Part shown: positions 1-10,354 of the stretch, one piece after another
Numbering within the stretch: position 1 is the stretch's first letter
Layout of the letters: the number at the start of each line of letters is the position of its first letter
DNA from: Capra hircus
Lineage: Eukaryota > Chordata > Mammalia > Artiodactyla > Bovidae
Direction: 5' to 3'
DNA: 64,000 bases
Assembly: GCF_001704415.2 (NCBI RefSeq)
Contig: NC_030817.1
Location: 36,839,550-36,903,549 of the forward strand
The notes under the pieces: model-generated
Told to the model about the DNA's origin: nothing
Databases searched by the model: none
The model's input: the letters and a program-made list of their open reading frames with translations, nothing else
Made by a program: the position numbers and the translations under genes

Positions 1-708
1 CTTTCCCAGCATCAGGGTCTTTTCAAATGAGTCAGCTCTTTGCATCCGGTGGCCAAAGTATTGGAGTTTCAGCTTTAGCATCAGTCCTTCCAATGAACAC
101 ACAGGACTGATCTCATTTAGGATGGAATGGTTGGATCTCCTTGCAGTCTAAGGGCCTCTCAAGAATCTTCTCCAACACCACAGTTCAAAAGCATCAATTC
201 TTCTGCGCTCAGATTTCTTTATAGTCCAACTCTCACATCCGTACATGACTACTGGAAAAACCATAGCCTTGACTAGACCGACCTTTGTTGGCAAAGTAAT
301 GTCTCTGCTTTTGAATATGCTGTCTACGTTGATCATAAGTTTCCTTCTAGAGAGTAAGCATCTTTTAATTTCATGGCTGCACTCACGATCTGTAGTGATT
401 TTGGAGCCCCCCAAAATAAAGTCAGCCACTGTTTCCCCTTCTATTTGCCATAAAGTGATGGAACCAGATGGCATGATCTTCGTTTTCTGAATGTTGAGCT
501 TTAAGCCAACTTTTTCACTCTCCTCTTTCACTTTCATCAAGAGGCTCTTTAGTTCTTCTTCACTTTCTGCCATAAGGGTGGTGTCATCTGCATATCTGAG
601 GTTATTGGTATTTCTCCTGGCAATCTTGATTCCAGCTTGTGCTTCCTCCAACCCAGCGTTTCTCATGATGTACTCTGCATATAAGTTAAATAAGCAGGGT
701 GACAATAT
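1..708 (-). mobile_element. BovB LINE fragment, cut by window start
   Basis: RTE-clade BovB, coding on the minus strand. The element enters from the left edge and its 5' end is truncated near 708, just after the ILSPCLFN block. It covers the reverse-transcriptase palm from SPCLFNLYAEYIM to the C-terminal conserved region. The right flank has a near-repeat (agtcttctttta / agacttctttta), but the matching left duplication lies outside the window. Confidence 0.93.
148..705 (-). pseudogene. BovB reverse transcriptase, partial
   Basis: Open frame of about 185 codons from the middle of the BovB reverse transcriptase, which would copy BovB RNA into DNA at the nicked target. The catalytic box reads RYADD, so both metal-binding aspartates are kept, followed by TTLMAESEEELKSLL. 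The upstream fingers and endonuclease are missing because the insertion is 5'-truncated. The frame stops after FLRGP, where the usual Trp codon (TGG) of the LRVPWTARRSN block has become TAG. Downstream sequence continues as recognisable BovB to the window edge. Non-functional. Confidence 0.88.
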
Positions 709-1099
709 TAGTCTTCTTTTATTTTAGACTATAGACTTCTTTTATGTGTATATTTGTTCTCTGTAAGGTCTGATTTTAAGGCTAAACACTGTACACTTGA
801 TAGGTACAGAAATGCAGAAATAGTAACAACAGCTATGAACAGATTGATATTTCTTAGGTATACCTCCTTGTAATAAGGGGAAGAAGAAACATTGGCTCAT
901 TTTCTACTATAGGTAGACTTAAGCCAGAATGTTTATTAACAGAACATTTTAAAATAAAAATTGTGTTTTTTTATTTAAAAATATAGAGTTTTTGAAATAG
1001 AAAATTTAGTATTATATTTATTCCAGTTTCTAAAACTGAATCATTGGATAGACTGAATTTTACCTGAATTTTTTTTTTTTCAACTTAGCAGTCAACCCT
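709..1099. other. AT-rich unique stretch
   Basis: No repeat family or open frame recognised. It is AT-rich, with short A and T runs near 1070-1080 just before a MIR. Confidence 0.5.
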
Positions 1100-1335
1100 T
1101 CTGTTCTTAGTTCAAATACATGGATTCGATTTCCACTTCTACCAGCTGGGCTGTGCAAACTTGGACAGATTTTTACACTCTCTCTGTTTGTTTTCTCTAT
1201 CTATAGGATATGAAAAATAACAATGCTTACCTCTCTCATACGATTCTTGTGATGTTGGAATGAGATGGTTTTAAGGTACTTAACACAGTCTCTGCACATG
1301 GCCAATGTTCAATCAGCATTTGCTGGACAAATAAT
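1100..1335 (+). mobile_element. MIR SINE
   Basis: Diverged mammal-wide tRNA-derived SINE. Recognisable in order: the degraded ctaccagctgggctgtgcaa segment (MIR ...actagctgtgtgacctt), the tctctctgttt...ctatctataggatatgaaaaata core (MIR ...cctcatctgtaaaatgggga), a tgcttacctctctcata segment, and a tail ending in cacatggccaatgttcaatcagc. No target duplication survives, as expected for its age. Confidence 0.8.
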
Positions 1336-2635
1336 TGTTGAAAGAACTCTGAGTGAATATCATTCATTTTATGAAATTTTCCTTTTAAACATGATTAACA
1401 TTGACTGAATTACAAAATCATTTTTGAAAGAGTGGTTTTGTGTCTTTTTTCTATTTAACCATCTACTGTTAAATTTACTTCAGTTACTTTTTACATATTT
1501 TTCTAAGTGTTTCACATCTGGGCCTTGAAATGTGTATACGATGTGTTTTTCAGGTAAAAACATCAATTATCAGAGCAATGTGCACAGCCACCCTATGCTC
1601 CGTGTACTTATATTGTATCCCAGGTTCCCCAGATTAAGTAAACATATTGTGATATTATTACAGCTTCCTCTGAGTTATTGCTTTCTTATATTAATAATAA
1701 TCTTTGGGGGATTGTGACCTAGGCTTTTCACAAAGCACCCATTTTGGAGATGTTTTAGGTACTAAGTTTGCCTTCAAATTTTTCCAATCTGTGTCTTCAC
1801 TTTAGAAATGAAAATTAGTTAACAGACTGTCATGAGACCTTTCCCTCTTCTACAACTGTTCTCACTCTCTCCACACCTGACATTAGGCACATGTGCCTGA
1901 GAATGACCCTTGGTTTCTTCTATGACTCATTGTTAATCATTATAAGGAATAGCTCCATCAGTTCATAAATTTGAGGTAAACTCAATTTCCCACACAGTAT
2001 GTCAAATGATCATCAGCAAGCTGTTCAAGTTGATTCATAAGCTCTTAAACTCCCATTATTTGGAGGAGATTTGGGGTATATTGACAAACAAATTTACACG
2101 TTCTAGGTTTGTTCAAACAGGCTTTCTCTATCCTCCAAAATATATAAGTTGACCTTCTGTCAGGAATCTAGTTCACAAACTAAATATTTAAAATGTGAGC
2201 CCATTAGGTAAGTGCAGTTTATCTACATCTCATGTTGTAATGAGAGTATGAATTTCGAAGAATCTTGCTCAGTATAAGTCAGTATTGCCTCCCAAGAATC
2301 TATTATAAACCAAGATCACTTAGCTGGGGATTCCTATAAACTTATACAAATCCACCAAACCAAGGCATGATATTAAATCAAAGGGAGTTTTGAATAATTT
2401 TTAAAATATATAGCATCCTTTCCCTGTGAGGCAAAAATCATTTACCTAGGCATTCTTGGCATATTTACCTTTCCAGACAAACCATAAGATTATATTATAA
2501 ATGTTTTCAAAAACTATTTGTAACTTTTTTATAACCGCACATCTCAATATTTCTGCAGTCTTCTCTCACTGACCTCAGGAAGAGCTTTTCATGTAGGTTG
2601 TTTTGCCTATGTGGAGAGGACTTTTTGTGGGTTTC
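1336..2635. other. Unique AT-rich DNA
   Basis: No repeat family recognised by eye. Only short open frames occur, without recognisable domains. Old, unrecognisably diverged repeat cannot be excluded. Confidence 0.5.
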
Positions 2636-2649
2636 TTTTGTAACATGTT

Positions 2650-2780
2650 TGAAGAAGGCGATGACACCCCACTCCAGCACTCTTGCCTGGAAAATCCCAT
2701 GGATGGAGGAGCCTGGTAGGCTGCAGTCCATGGGGTCGCAGAGAGTCGGACACGACTGAGTGAGTTCACTTTCACTTTCA
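2650..2780 (+). mobile_element. Bov-A monomer SINE
   Basis: One Bov-A unit: cactccagcactcttgcctgg, ccatggatggaggagcctgg, a gggtcgcagagagtcggac block and a gacacgactgagtgag...ttcactttcactttca tail. It is flanked by a perfect 14-bp target duplication, TTTTGTAACATGTT, at 2636-2649 and 2781-2794, so both ends are defined. It lacks the tRNA head. Confidence 0.93.
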
Positions 2781-2966
2781 TTTTGTAACATGTTAAATTT
2801 ATCAGTATTATTCCTGAAATAAAACACAAATCATATTGACCTCATTAAGGTGTGATCCAAGTTAATCTGAAAAATTAATTTTACTTCCCCTTGAAAAAAT
2901 TTTAAAACCCATGTGAGACATGCCCATGAAGTTCAATGAACTTGAAATCACTTGAATTGTTGTGAA

Positions 2967-3137
2967 CATTTTTTTTAATTAATTTTTATTGGGGTATAGT
3001 TGACTTATAATGTTGTGTTAGTTTCAGTTGTACAGCAAAGTGAATCATTTATACACATATCTACTATATTTTAGATTCTTTTCCCATATAAGTCATTACA
3101 GAGTATTGAGTAGAGTTTCCTGGGCTATATAGTAGGT
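2967..3137 (-). mobile_element. Old L1 3' end, first part
   Basis: Artiodactyl L1 3'-UTR in reverse: the tttttattggggtatagttg start and the gtgttagtttcagttgtaca block are typical. It is cut at about 3138 by a BovB insertion and resumes at 3643-3682 with text that continues the same L1 3' end (tatcccaatttatactctct). Confidence 0.75.
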
Positions 3138-3144
3138 CATATTT

Positions 3145-3642
3145 AAAAGCAGAGACATTATTTTGCCAACAAAGGTCCGTCTAGTCAAGGCTATGGTTTT
3201 TCCAGTGGTCATGTATGGACGTGAGAGTTGGACTGTGAAGAAAGCTGAGCGCTAAAGAATTGATGCTTTTGAACTGTGGTGTTGGAGAAGACTCTTGAGA
3301 GTCCCTTGGACTGCAAGGAGATCCAACCAGTCCATTCTGAAGGAGATCAGCCCTGGGATTTCTTTGGAGGGAATGATGCTGAAGCTGAAACTCCAGTACT
3401 TTGGCCACCTCATGTGAAGAGTTGACTCATTGGAAAAGACTCTGATGCTGGGAGGGATTGGGGGCAGGAGGAAAAGGGGACGACAGAGGATGAGATGGCT
3501 GGATGGCATCACTGACTCGATGGATGTGAGTCTGAGTGAACTCTGGGAGTTGGTGATGGACAGGGAGGCCTGGCGTGCTGCGATTCATGGGGTTGCAAAG
3601 AGTAGGACACGACTAAGCGACTGAACTGAACTGAATTAGTTA
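3145..3642 (+). mobile_element. BovB LINE, 5'-truncated, inserted in L1
   Basis: The last ~500 bases of BovB, from ttaaaagcagagacattatt to a (CTGAA) tail. Likely target duplication CATATTT at 3138-3144 and 3643-3649, where the host L1 resumes. The coding part is the reverse-transcriptase C-terminus, with a stop at the ERR position (gagcgcTAA) and a second at the HLM-R junction (catgTGA), so it cannot encode protein. Confidence 0.9.
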
Positions 3643-3682
3643 CATATTTTATATCCCAATTTATACTCTCTTTCCCCCTTAA
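3643..3682 (-). mobile_element. Old L1 3' end, second part
   Basis: Continuation of the L1 at 2967-3137 after the BovB. It is cut again at about 3683 by the next BovB. Confidence 0.55.
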
Positions 3683-4476
3683 TTAAAGTTATGACTAACC
3701 TAGGAAGCATATCAGAGAAGGCAATGGCACCCCACTCCAGTACTCTTGCCTGGAAAATCCCATGAATGGAGGAGCCTGATGGGCTGCAGTCCGTGGTGTC
3801 GCTAAGAGTCGAACACGACTGAGCAACTTCACTTTCACTTTTCACTTTCATGCATTGGAGAAGGAAATAGCAACCCACTCCAGTGTTCTTGCCTGGAGAA
3901 TCCCAGGGACAGGGGAGCCTGGTGGGCTGCCATCTATGGGGTCGCACAGAGTCGGACACGACTGAAGCGACTTAGCAGCAGCAGCAGGCAGCATATTAAA
4001 AGGCAGAGACATTACTTTTCCAACAAAGGTCCTTCTAGTCAAAGCTATGTTTTTTCCAGTAGTCATGTATGGATGTGAGAGTTGGACTATAAAGCTGAGT
4101 GCAGAATTGATGCTTTTGAACTGTAGTGTTGGAGAAGACTCATGAGTGTTCCTTGGACAGCAAGGAGATCCCGCCATCCATCCAAAAGGAAATCAGTCCT
4201 GAATATTCATTGGAAGGACTAATGCTGAAGCTGAAACTCCAATACTTTGACCACTTGATTCGAAGAACTGACTCATTGGAAAAGACCCTGATGCTGGGAA
4301 AGATTGAAGGCAGGAGGAGAAGGGGACGACAGAGGATGAGATGGTTGGATGGCATCACTGACTCAATGGACATGAGTTTGAGTAAACTCCAGGAGTCAGT
4401 GATGGACAGGGAGGCCTGGCATGCTGCAGTCCATGGGGTCACAAAGAATTGGACACAACTGAGTGACTGAACTGAA
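3683..4476 (+). mobile_element. BovB LINE split by a Bov-A2
   Basis: BovB begins at about 3683 (aaagttatgactaacctagg), is interrupted at 3713-3985 by a Bov-A2, and resumes with agcatattaaaaggcagag to the ACTGAACTGAA tail. An imperfect target duplication, ctttcccccttaa at 3670-3682 and ctttcctcttaa at 4477-4488, supports the outer limits. The C-terminal RT frame is broken by small deletions around 4090 and 4170. Confidence 0.85.
3713..3985 (+). mobile_element. Bov-A2 dimeric SINE inside BovB
   Basis: Two Bov-A units joined by the ttcacttttcactttcatgcattgg linker, ending in an (AGC)n tail. The flanking BovB text AGGAAGCATAT (3702-3712) is repeated as AGGCAGCATAT (3986-3996), an 11-bp duplication with one mismatch. 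This SINE is therefore younger than the BovB around it. Confidence 0.93.
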
Positions 4477-4777
4477 CTTTCCTCTTAACTGAGGAACTGT
4501 TAGGTTGGATGCAGAAACACCTTAAGTGGAAGGCTAATAAAGCCCCATTAAACCATCTGAGAATTTCACCTGATACTCAGATATGACATAGTATTTTCTC
4601 ACTAGTTATTCTCATCTATTTGTGAACCCCAGGAATCGTACTGTCTATTTCCTTCCAGTAGCTCTTTTCCTATCTTATACCTGGCAAATACTTCTGTTAT
4701 TCAGCCTATTCTTTTAAGGATTTCCACAAACCTAAATGATCTTTATAATACTGTCTCTTAATGTATGAAGACAGAAC
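4477..4777. other. Unassigned, possible L2 remnant
   Basis: Segments such as tacctggcaaatacttctgttattcagcc faintly resemble the L2 3' region, but not strongly enough for a firm call. No gene. Confidence 0.3.
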
Positions 4778-6318
4778 ATTATCTGTTGATCAAAAAAAAG
4801 TCAACCTAGAGCCAGACATCCTGGAATGTAAAGTCAAGTGGGCCTTAGAAAGCATCACTATGAACAAAGCTAGTGGAGGTGATGGAATTCCAGTAGAGCT
4901 ATTTCAAATCCTGAAAGATGATGCTGTGAAAGTGCTGCACTCAATATGCCAGCAAATTTGGAAAACTCAGTAGTGGCCACAGGACTGGAAAAGGTCAGTT
5001 TTCGTTCCAGTCCCAAAGAAAGGCAATGCCAAAGAATGGTCAAACTACCCCACAATTGCACTCATCTCACATGCTAGTAAAGTAATGCTTAAAATTCTCC
5101 AAGCCAGGCTTCAGCAATATATAACTGTGAACTTCCAGATGTTCAAGCTGGTTTTAGAAAAGGCAGAGGAACCAGAGATCAAATTGCCAACATCCACTGG
5201 ATCATGGAAAAAGCAAGAGAGTTCCAGAAAAACATCTATTTCTGTTTTACTGACTATGCCAAAGCCTTTGACTGTGTGGACCACAATAAACTGTGGACAA
5301 TTCTGAAAGAGATGGGAATACCAGACCACCTGACCTGCCTCTTGAGAAACCTATATGCAGGTCAGGAAGCAACAGTTAGAACTGGACATGGAACAACAGA
5401 CTGGTTCCAAATAGGAAAAGGAGTACGTCAAGGCTGTATATTGTCACCCTGCTTATTTAACTTCTATGCAGGGTACATCATGAGAAACGCTGGGCTGGAG
5501 GATGCGCAAGCTGGAATCAAGATTGCTGAGAGAAATACCAATAACCTCAGATGTGCAGATGATACCACCCTTATGGCAGAAAGTGAAGAAGAACTAAAGA
5601 GCCTCTTGATAAAAGTGAAAGAGGGGAGTGAAAAAGTTGGCTTAAAGCTCAACATTCAGAAAACGAAGATCATGCCATCTGGTCCCATCACTTCATGGCA
5701 AATAGATGAGGAAAGAGTGGAAACAGTGGCTGACTTTATTTTGGGGGTCTCCAAAATCACTGCAGATGGTGAGTGCAGCCATGAAATTAAAAGACGCTTA
5801 CTCCTTGGAAGGAAAATTATGACCAACCTAGACAACATATTAAAAAGCAGAGACATTACTTGGCCAACAAAGGTCCATCTAGTCAAGGCTATGGTTTTTC
5901 CTGTGGTCATGTATGGATGTGAGATTTGGACTATAAAGAAAGCTGATGCAGAAGAACTGATTCTTTTGAACTGTGGTGTTGGAGAAGACTCTTGAGAGTC
6001 CCTTGGATTGCAAGGAGATCCAACCAGTCCATCCTCAAGGAGATCAGTCCTGTGTATTCATTGGAAGAACTGATGTTGAAGCTGAAACTCCAATACTTTG
6101 GCCACCTGTTGTGAAGAGCTGACTCATTTGCAAAGACCCTGATGATGCAAAAGATTGAGGGCAGGAGAAGAAGGGGATGACAGAGGATGAGATGGTTGGA
6201 TGACATCACCGACTCAATGGACATGGGTTTGGGTAGTTGGTAATGAACAGGGAGGCCTGGCGTGCTGCGGTTCATGGGGTCGCAGAGAGTCAGACACGAC
6301 TGAGCGACTTAACTAACT
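4778..6318 (+). mobile_element. BovB LINE, ~1.5 kb, 5'-truncated
   Basis: Starts within the region between endonuclease and reverse transcriptase (LEPDILECKVKWALESIT) and runs to a decayed tail, gagcgacttaactaactaa. It carries the full RT core and C-terminus in broken frames. No clean target duplication was found; the left junction is an A-run at 4791-4798. Confidence 0.92.
4800..6296 (+). pseudogene. BovB reverse transcriptase pseudogene
   Basis: Order of recognisable blocks: GGDGIPVELFQILKDDAVKVL at about 4877; an early stop where the Gln of KTQQWPQDW became TAG (4971-4973); a frame break near 5105; then an open stretch 5204-5995 with FTDYAKAFDCVDH, GVRQGCILSPCLF and the catalytic box. That box reads RCADD instead of RYADD (TGT at 5552-5554). 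After 5950 the frame shifts at KKADAEE. The first catalytic aspartate (YAKAFD) and the DD pair are kept. Would act in the nucleus at the target nick if intact; here it is dead. Confidence 0.88.
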
Positions 6319-7444
6319 AAGCCACACTTCCTCGCTTTCTGTCCTGCTCTGCAGAAGCCACTATTTAAATTTTTTCAGTGGTTACCTCTATGCTTCTGTG
6401 GAATATATTTATATCTCTGTTGCTTGACTTGGTCAACTTTAGACCGTAATCTAAAGTTGATTTAGATCTCTTGACTAAATGACCAAGATCCTTGACTCCC
6501 TGCTCTAATAGATATGAATTTGGTTCTTTTATGCTTAACCTCGTCTTCCTCTTCTCTTTCCTGATAATAGCTATGTCACAAATTTATTTCCTTTATTTTG
6601 AATTTTTCACTTCAATATTTGTTTCTTGTTCCATCTATTATTGACAGCATCTGTTGACTCCTATTTTGTATGAAGGGGATGTTATTCCCTATCTTGCCCT
6701 GCATATCCCTTTCACATTCAACCTTCCAACTTGTATCCACTATACTTAGACATTTTCAAGGCCGATAACTACATTCTACTCTGTAAGCATGATTGTCCTC
6801 TATGCTTTATTGAAAACCAACTTTCAGATAAGCTATTTGTTTCACCAGACAACCAGTATTATGGGATGACTGAATTTTTTTCTTGGTGGTTTTCCAGTGT
6901 CCTGACAGGACGATAAGCTTTGCAAAGGAGAATATTGCTAGCGTCAAGTTTTTTTTTTCCTTCTCCTTCTGTAGACACTCTTTAGTATTTCTCTCTGGAA
7001 GTTTTCTGGATATTGCCTTTAACCTTGGAATTTTGAAAATGCTTAATGACATACGTCATGTAGGTCTCTCTTGTTTATTTTGTTCCATCTTACTCAGAAC
7101 TTGGTGAATCCCCCTTGATAATGTTACTCTTTAACTCTCAGAAGTTTAGTAATATTAATTCTTTATAAGTTCCTCTTCTTTCAGTTTCTTCATCTGCTTT
7201 TCTGGGTTGATTTTCTGTGTGTCTGGATTGAATCTTTATGTACCTTAGCTTCCTTCTACCCCCTCATCCATATATTCTGCATTTGTATTTTTTAGTTCTG
7301 CTTTTGGGAGATTTATTCAACTTTATATTTTAACTTTATTTTATCTTTGCAATCACCTTATTAACTTTAAGAGGTCTCTTTTTCTCTGGTTGTTATTATT
7401 TACATATTTAAATTTTTTAAGGATGAATTATTATTTTGAACTCT
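6319..7444. other. Unique or very old repeat DNA
   Basis: T-rich on the plus strand. About 6950-7440 has the texture of an ancient reversed L1 or HAL1, but no block is clear enough to call. No gene recognised. Confidence 0.4.
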
Positions 7445-7577
7445 GTGATGACCCAAAAAGGTGGGATGGGGGGAAGGGAGGGAGGCTCAGGAATGAGGGG
7501 ATATATGTATAACTATGGCTGATTTGTGTTGTACAGCAGAAACCAACACCATCTTTTAAAGCAATTTTCCTCCAATT
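7445..7577 (+). mobile_element. L1 3' end (older copy)
   Basis: Ruminant L1 3'-UTR: the gatgacccaaaaaggtgggatggggg block, then ggctgatttgtgttgtacagca and the terminal cctccaattaaaaag. Severely 5'-truncated. Its A-rich tail was the target for the miniature L1 at 7593-7807. Confidence 0.85.
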
Positions 7578-7592
7578 AAAAAGTAAAGTTAA

Positions 7593-7807
7593 CATCTCTC
7601 TGGGTCATCCCCATGCACCAGCCCCAAGCATGCTGTATCCTGCGTCAGACATAGACTGGCGATTCGATTCTTACATGATAGTATACATGTTAGAGAGATG
7701 TTATGGGGAGGGAGGTGGGAGGGGGGTTCATGTTTGGGAATGCATGTAAGAATTAAAGATTTTAAAATTAAAAAAATTTGAATAAATAAATAATGCTAAT
7801 TAAAAAA
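7593..7807 (+). mobile_element. Miniature twin-primed L1 3' end
   Basis: A 215-bp L1 insertion in two pieces. 7593-7691 is the antisense of the 3'-UTR (ctgggtcatccccatgcacc ... gtatacatgtt). 7692-7807 is the adjoining downstream part in sense (agagagatgttatggggagg ... gcatgtaagaattaaag) plus an A-rich tail. It is bounded by a 15-bp duplication, AAAAAGTAAAGTTAA, at 7578-7592 and 7808-7822. The two pieces share about 12 bp (agagagatgtta) at the switch. Confidence 0.9.
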
Positions 7808-8117
7808 AAAAAGTAAAGTTAAAAAATCTTATTTTGACACTAAGGATCTGATTGAAATTAGAGTTCCCTAATTTATTTAGATTTTTCTATTGGTCCAGAG
7901 TTCATTTCTACTTCTTCTTGGCCTTTCTCTTTGATTATGCAGATTTTCCTCAGACTTCTAGTGAGCCTTGATTGTCCATGTATACCTAAGAATGAGCTTA
8001 GAAAGGATGCCTGGGACCTCTGTGGCTATGGATGGTGTTTAGCCCAAACAGACTCTACTTTGATATAGGAAAAGTCAGTGTCATTATGACAGAGGACCAA
8101 AATATTGGACTGAGGAC

Positions 8118-8430
8118 TTTATTTCAATTTTTATTTTTAAAAAACTTTTATTGGAATATTAATTGTTTTACAATGTTGTGTTAGTTTCTGCTGTGCAATG
8201 AAGTGAATCAGATATATGTATAAATATATCCTCTCCCTCTTGGACCTCCCTTCCATTACCACCTCCCTCTCATCCATCCTACCCCTCTAGGTCATCACAG
8301 AGCACCAAGTGGCGCTCCCTGTGCTATATGGTATCTTCCCGCTAGCTATCTGTTTTACTCACGGTAATGTATACATGTCAGTCTTACTCTCCCAATTCAT
8401 CTCCTCCTTCTCTTCTTCCGCATGTATTTA
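8118..8430 (-). mobile_element. Old L1 3' end
   Basis: Reversed artiodactyl L1 3'-UTR: aacttttattggaatattaattg, gtgttagtttctgctgtgca, cctctaggtcatcacagagc, ccctgtgctatatggtatct. More diverged than the L1s at 7593 and 16146. Confidence 0.82.
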
Positions 8431-9720
8431 AATTTTTGATACTCTTTTTGATTAGTTTATCAGTTTGTATACACATTATACTTAAATTTATACTTCGTGG
8501 CTCCTAAAGGAAATAAGCACAGTAATAGTCCCTGCTCTTCTTTCTTTTCATTTCCCTTACTTTTTCAGTTATATCTTAAATTTTGAAATAAAATTAAATT
8601 CTAAATTCTAATTCTAAACTACACTTTGGAGTGACTTCCTTACCAGTTTTTTTCTATAATTTGAACCTAAGGTTTATATGTTTATATATAATACTATTAC
8701 CATGGAAATATTGTTCACCATAGAGCCAAGGAGTATGCTAATATTTTGTTTCCCTCTCTGTATGACCAAAGTTATATCCATCTCATCAGATTACAAATAT
8801 CCATGTCCAAAGTGTGACCTTTTTTTGCATTGTAGTGAATGTTCACAGCTAGGTCATATTTTAATTTACTTCATAATTGAACCAGAGCTTCTTGTACAAT
8901 TGTGCTTTTCCTTAAATTTCTACCTGCCTTTTTTTTTTTCCCTTTCCTTTGGGGAGAAAAAACATATGCTTTTATTGCTATGCACTAATTTTATTCAGGT
9001 CCTTAGTTATTCTGTCTTTTGCTTGGAATCCACTCCTCTTTTCTTCTTGACAGTAAATTTGAGGGGAGGCTATAAAAGATTTTGCTTTGTATTTTAAAAA
9101 TGGATCTGCTATAAAATCTACTTTGTTGGCAAAATGTAGGAAAATCTTAAAACGTGTTTTTTTAATTTGCAAGAGTGTCTACAATTTTTATACTAGTTAG
9201 ATTAATTATAACAAGATTCATAAAGACATAGTTGGTAGACTGATTATCATAAGATTGCTGAGCAAGTTCAAATTTTAAGGACAAAACATTCCAACAAGTG
9301 CAGTTTCCAATAATAATACATAGTCCCAAGGTCACAGGTTACAGTCCATGAGAGATGATTATTTGAAAATGATTGGAAACTCTTTTTCCCTCTTGGTAAA
9401 CAGACTAGATAAAAACTAAATTCCTTTATGACAAGATGCAAATAAGTATAAATTAAATTACACAGAAACTTCACCTACTAGGTTATGGCTTTTTGTTCCT
9501 CTGTGTAAAATTGTCAACCTTTTTCTTCATCTGTGAAAGAAAGCATTGTGTCAACAATCTTTTCTGCTTTCATGGTTCTAGTTTAAATACCATTTTGCTT
9601 CATGACATACGGTTTCACCGGTAATTTTAAACAAAACTGAATCAAAATATTTGGGGTTTATAATTTCCTGTTTATTGGGAGCCAACTGTTCTAATTTAAA
9701 ATAACTGCTTTCAAGGTCTG
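8431..9720. other. Unique AT-rich DNA
   Basis: No repeat family recognised. An open frame at 8678-9097 contains a CPKC...HCSEC string but no complete known domain, so it is not called a gene. Confidence 0.45.
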
Positions 9721-9968
9721 TTGTCCAACAGTCATTCTGGATTTCTCTCTTTATTGGTTTCCTTGGATTTTAAGCTGTCTTCTTATGTTAACTCTCAGCT
9801 TTCTGAACAGTGTTCCTATATAACTCCTTGGGACCTTTCTTCCTTTTCATATATGTCTGAAAATATCTATATTTTGCTCTTATTTGTAATTTATGGTTTG
9901 ACTTAGAGAATTTGGGGTTAAAAAGAAGGAATTTGGCATTTTTATTTGTTTGTGTATTAATAATTTTG

Positions 9969-10222
9969 AGAGGCAATGGCACCCCACTCCAGTACTCTTG
10001 CCTGGAAAATCCTATGAATGAAGGAGCCTGGTAGGCTGCAGTCCATGGGGTTGCTAAGAGTCAGATACGACTGAGCGACTTCACTTTCACTTTTCACTTT
10101 CATGCATTGGAGAAGGAAATGGCAACCCACTCCAGTGTTCTTGCCTGGAGAATCCCAGAGATGGGGAGCCTGGTGGGCTGCCGTCTATGGGGTCGCACAG
10201 AGTCAGACACGACTGAAGTGAC
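9969..10222 (+). mobile_element. Bov-A2 dimeric SINE
   Basis: Two Bov-A units with the ttcacttttcactttcatgc linker. Perfect 12-bp target duplication TTAATAATTTTG at 9957-9968 and 10223-10234. The usual (AGC)n tail is absent; the element ends at gaagtgac. Confidence 0.93.
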
Positions 10223-10354
10223 TTAATAATTTTGGGTTTATTTCACTGTGGTCAGAGAATGCAATACGTAATTTATTCTTTCAAGAATTAAGGTTTTCTT
10301 TTCCACATACTACAAGATCAGAATGTTGTAAACGTTATCTGGTCACTTGAAAAG

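Noticed and set aside
712..743. Near-repeat agtcttctttta / agacttctttta beside the first BovB as its target duplication
   Set aside because: Both copies lie on the same side of the element; the other end is outside the window, so it cannot be judged.
8678..9097. 139-codon open frame with a CPKC...HCSEC string resembling a zinc finger
   Set aside because: No complete known finger spacing, no supporting splice or promoter signals, and it is a single frame in AT-rich DNA where such frames arise by chance.
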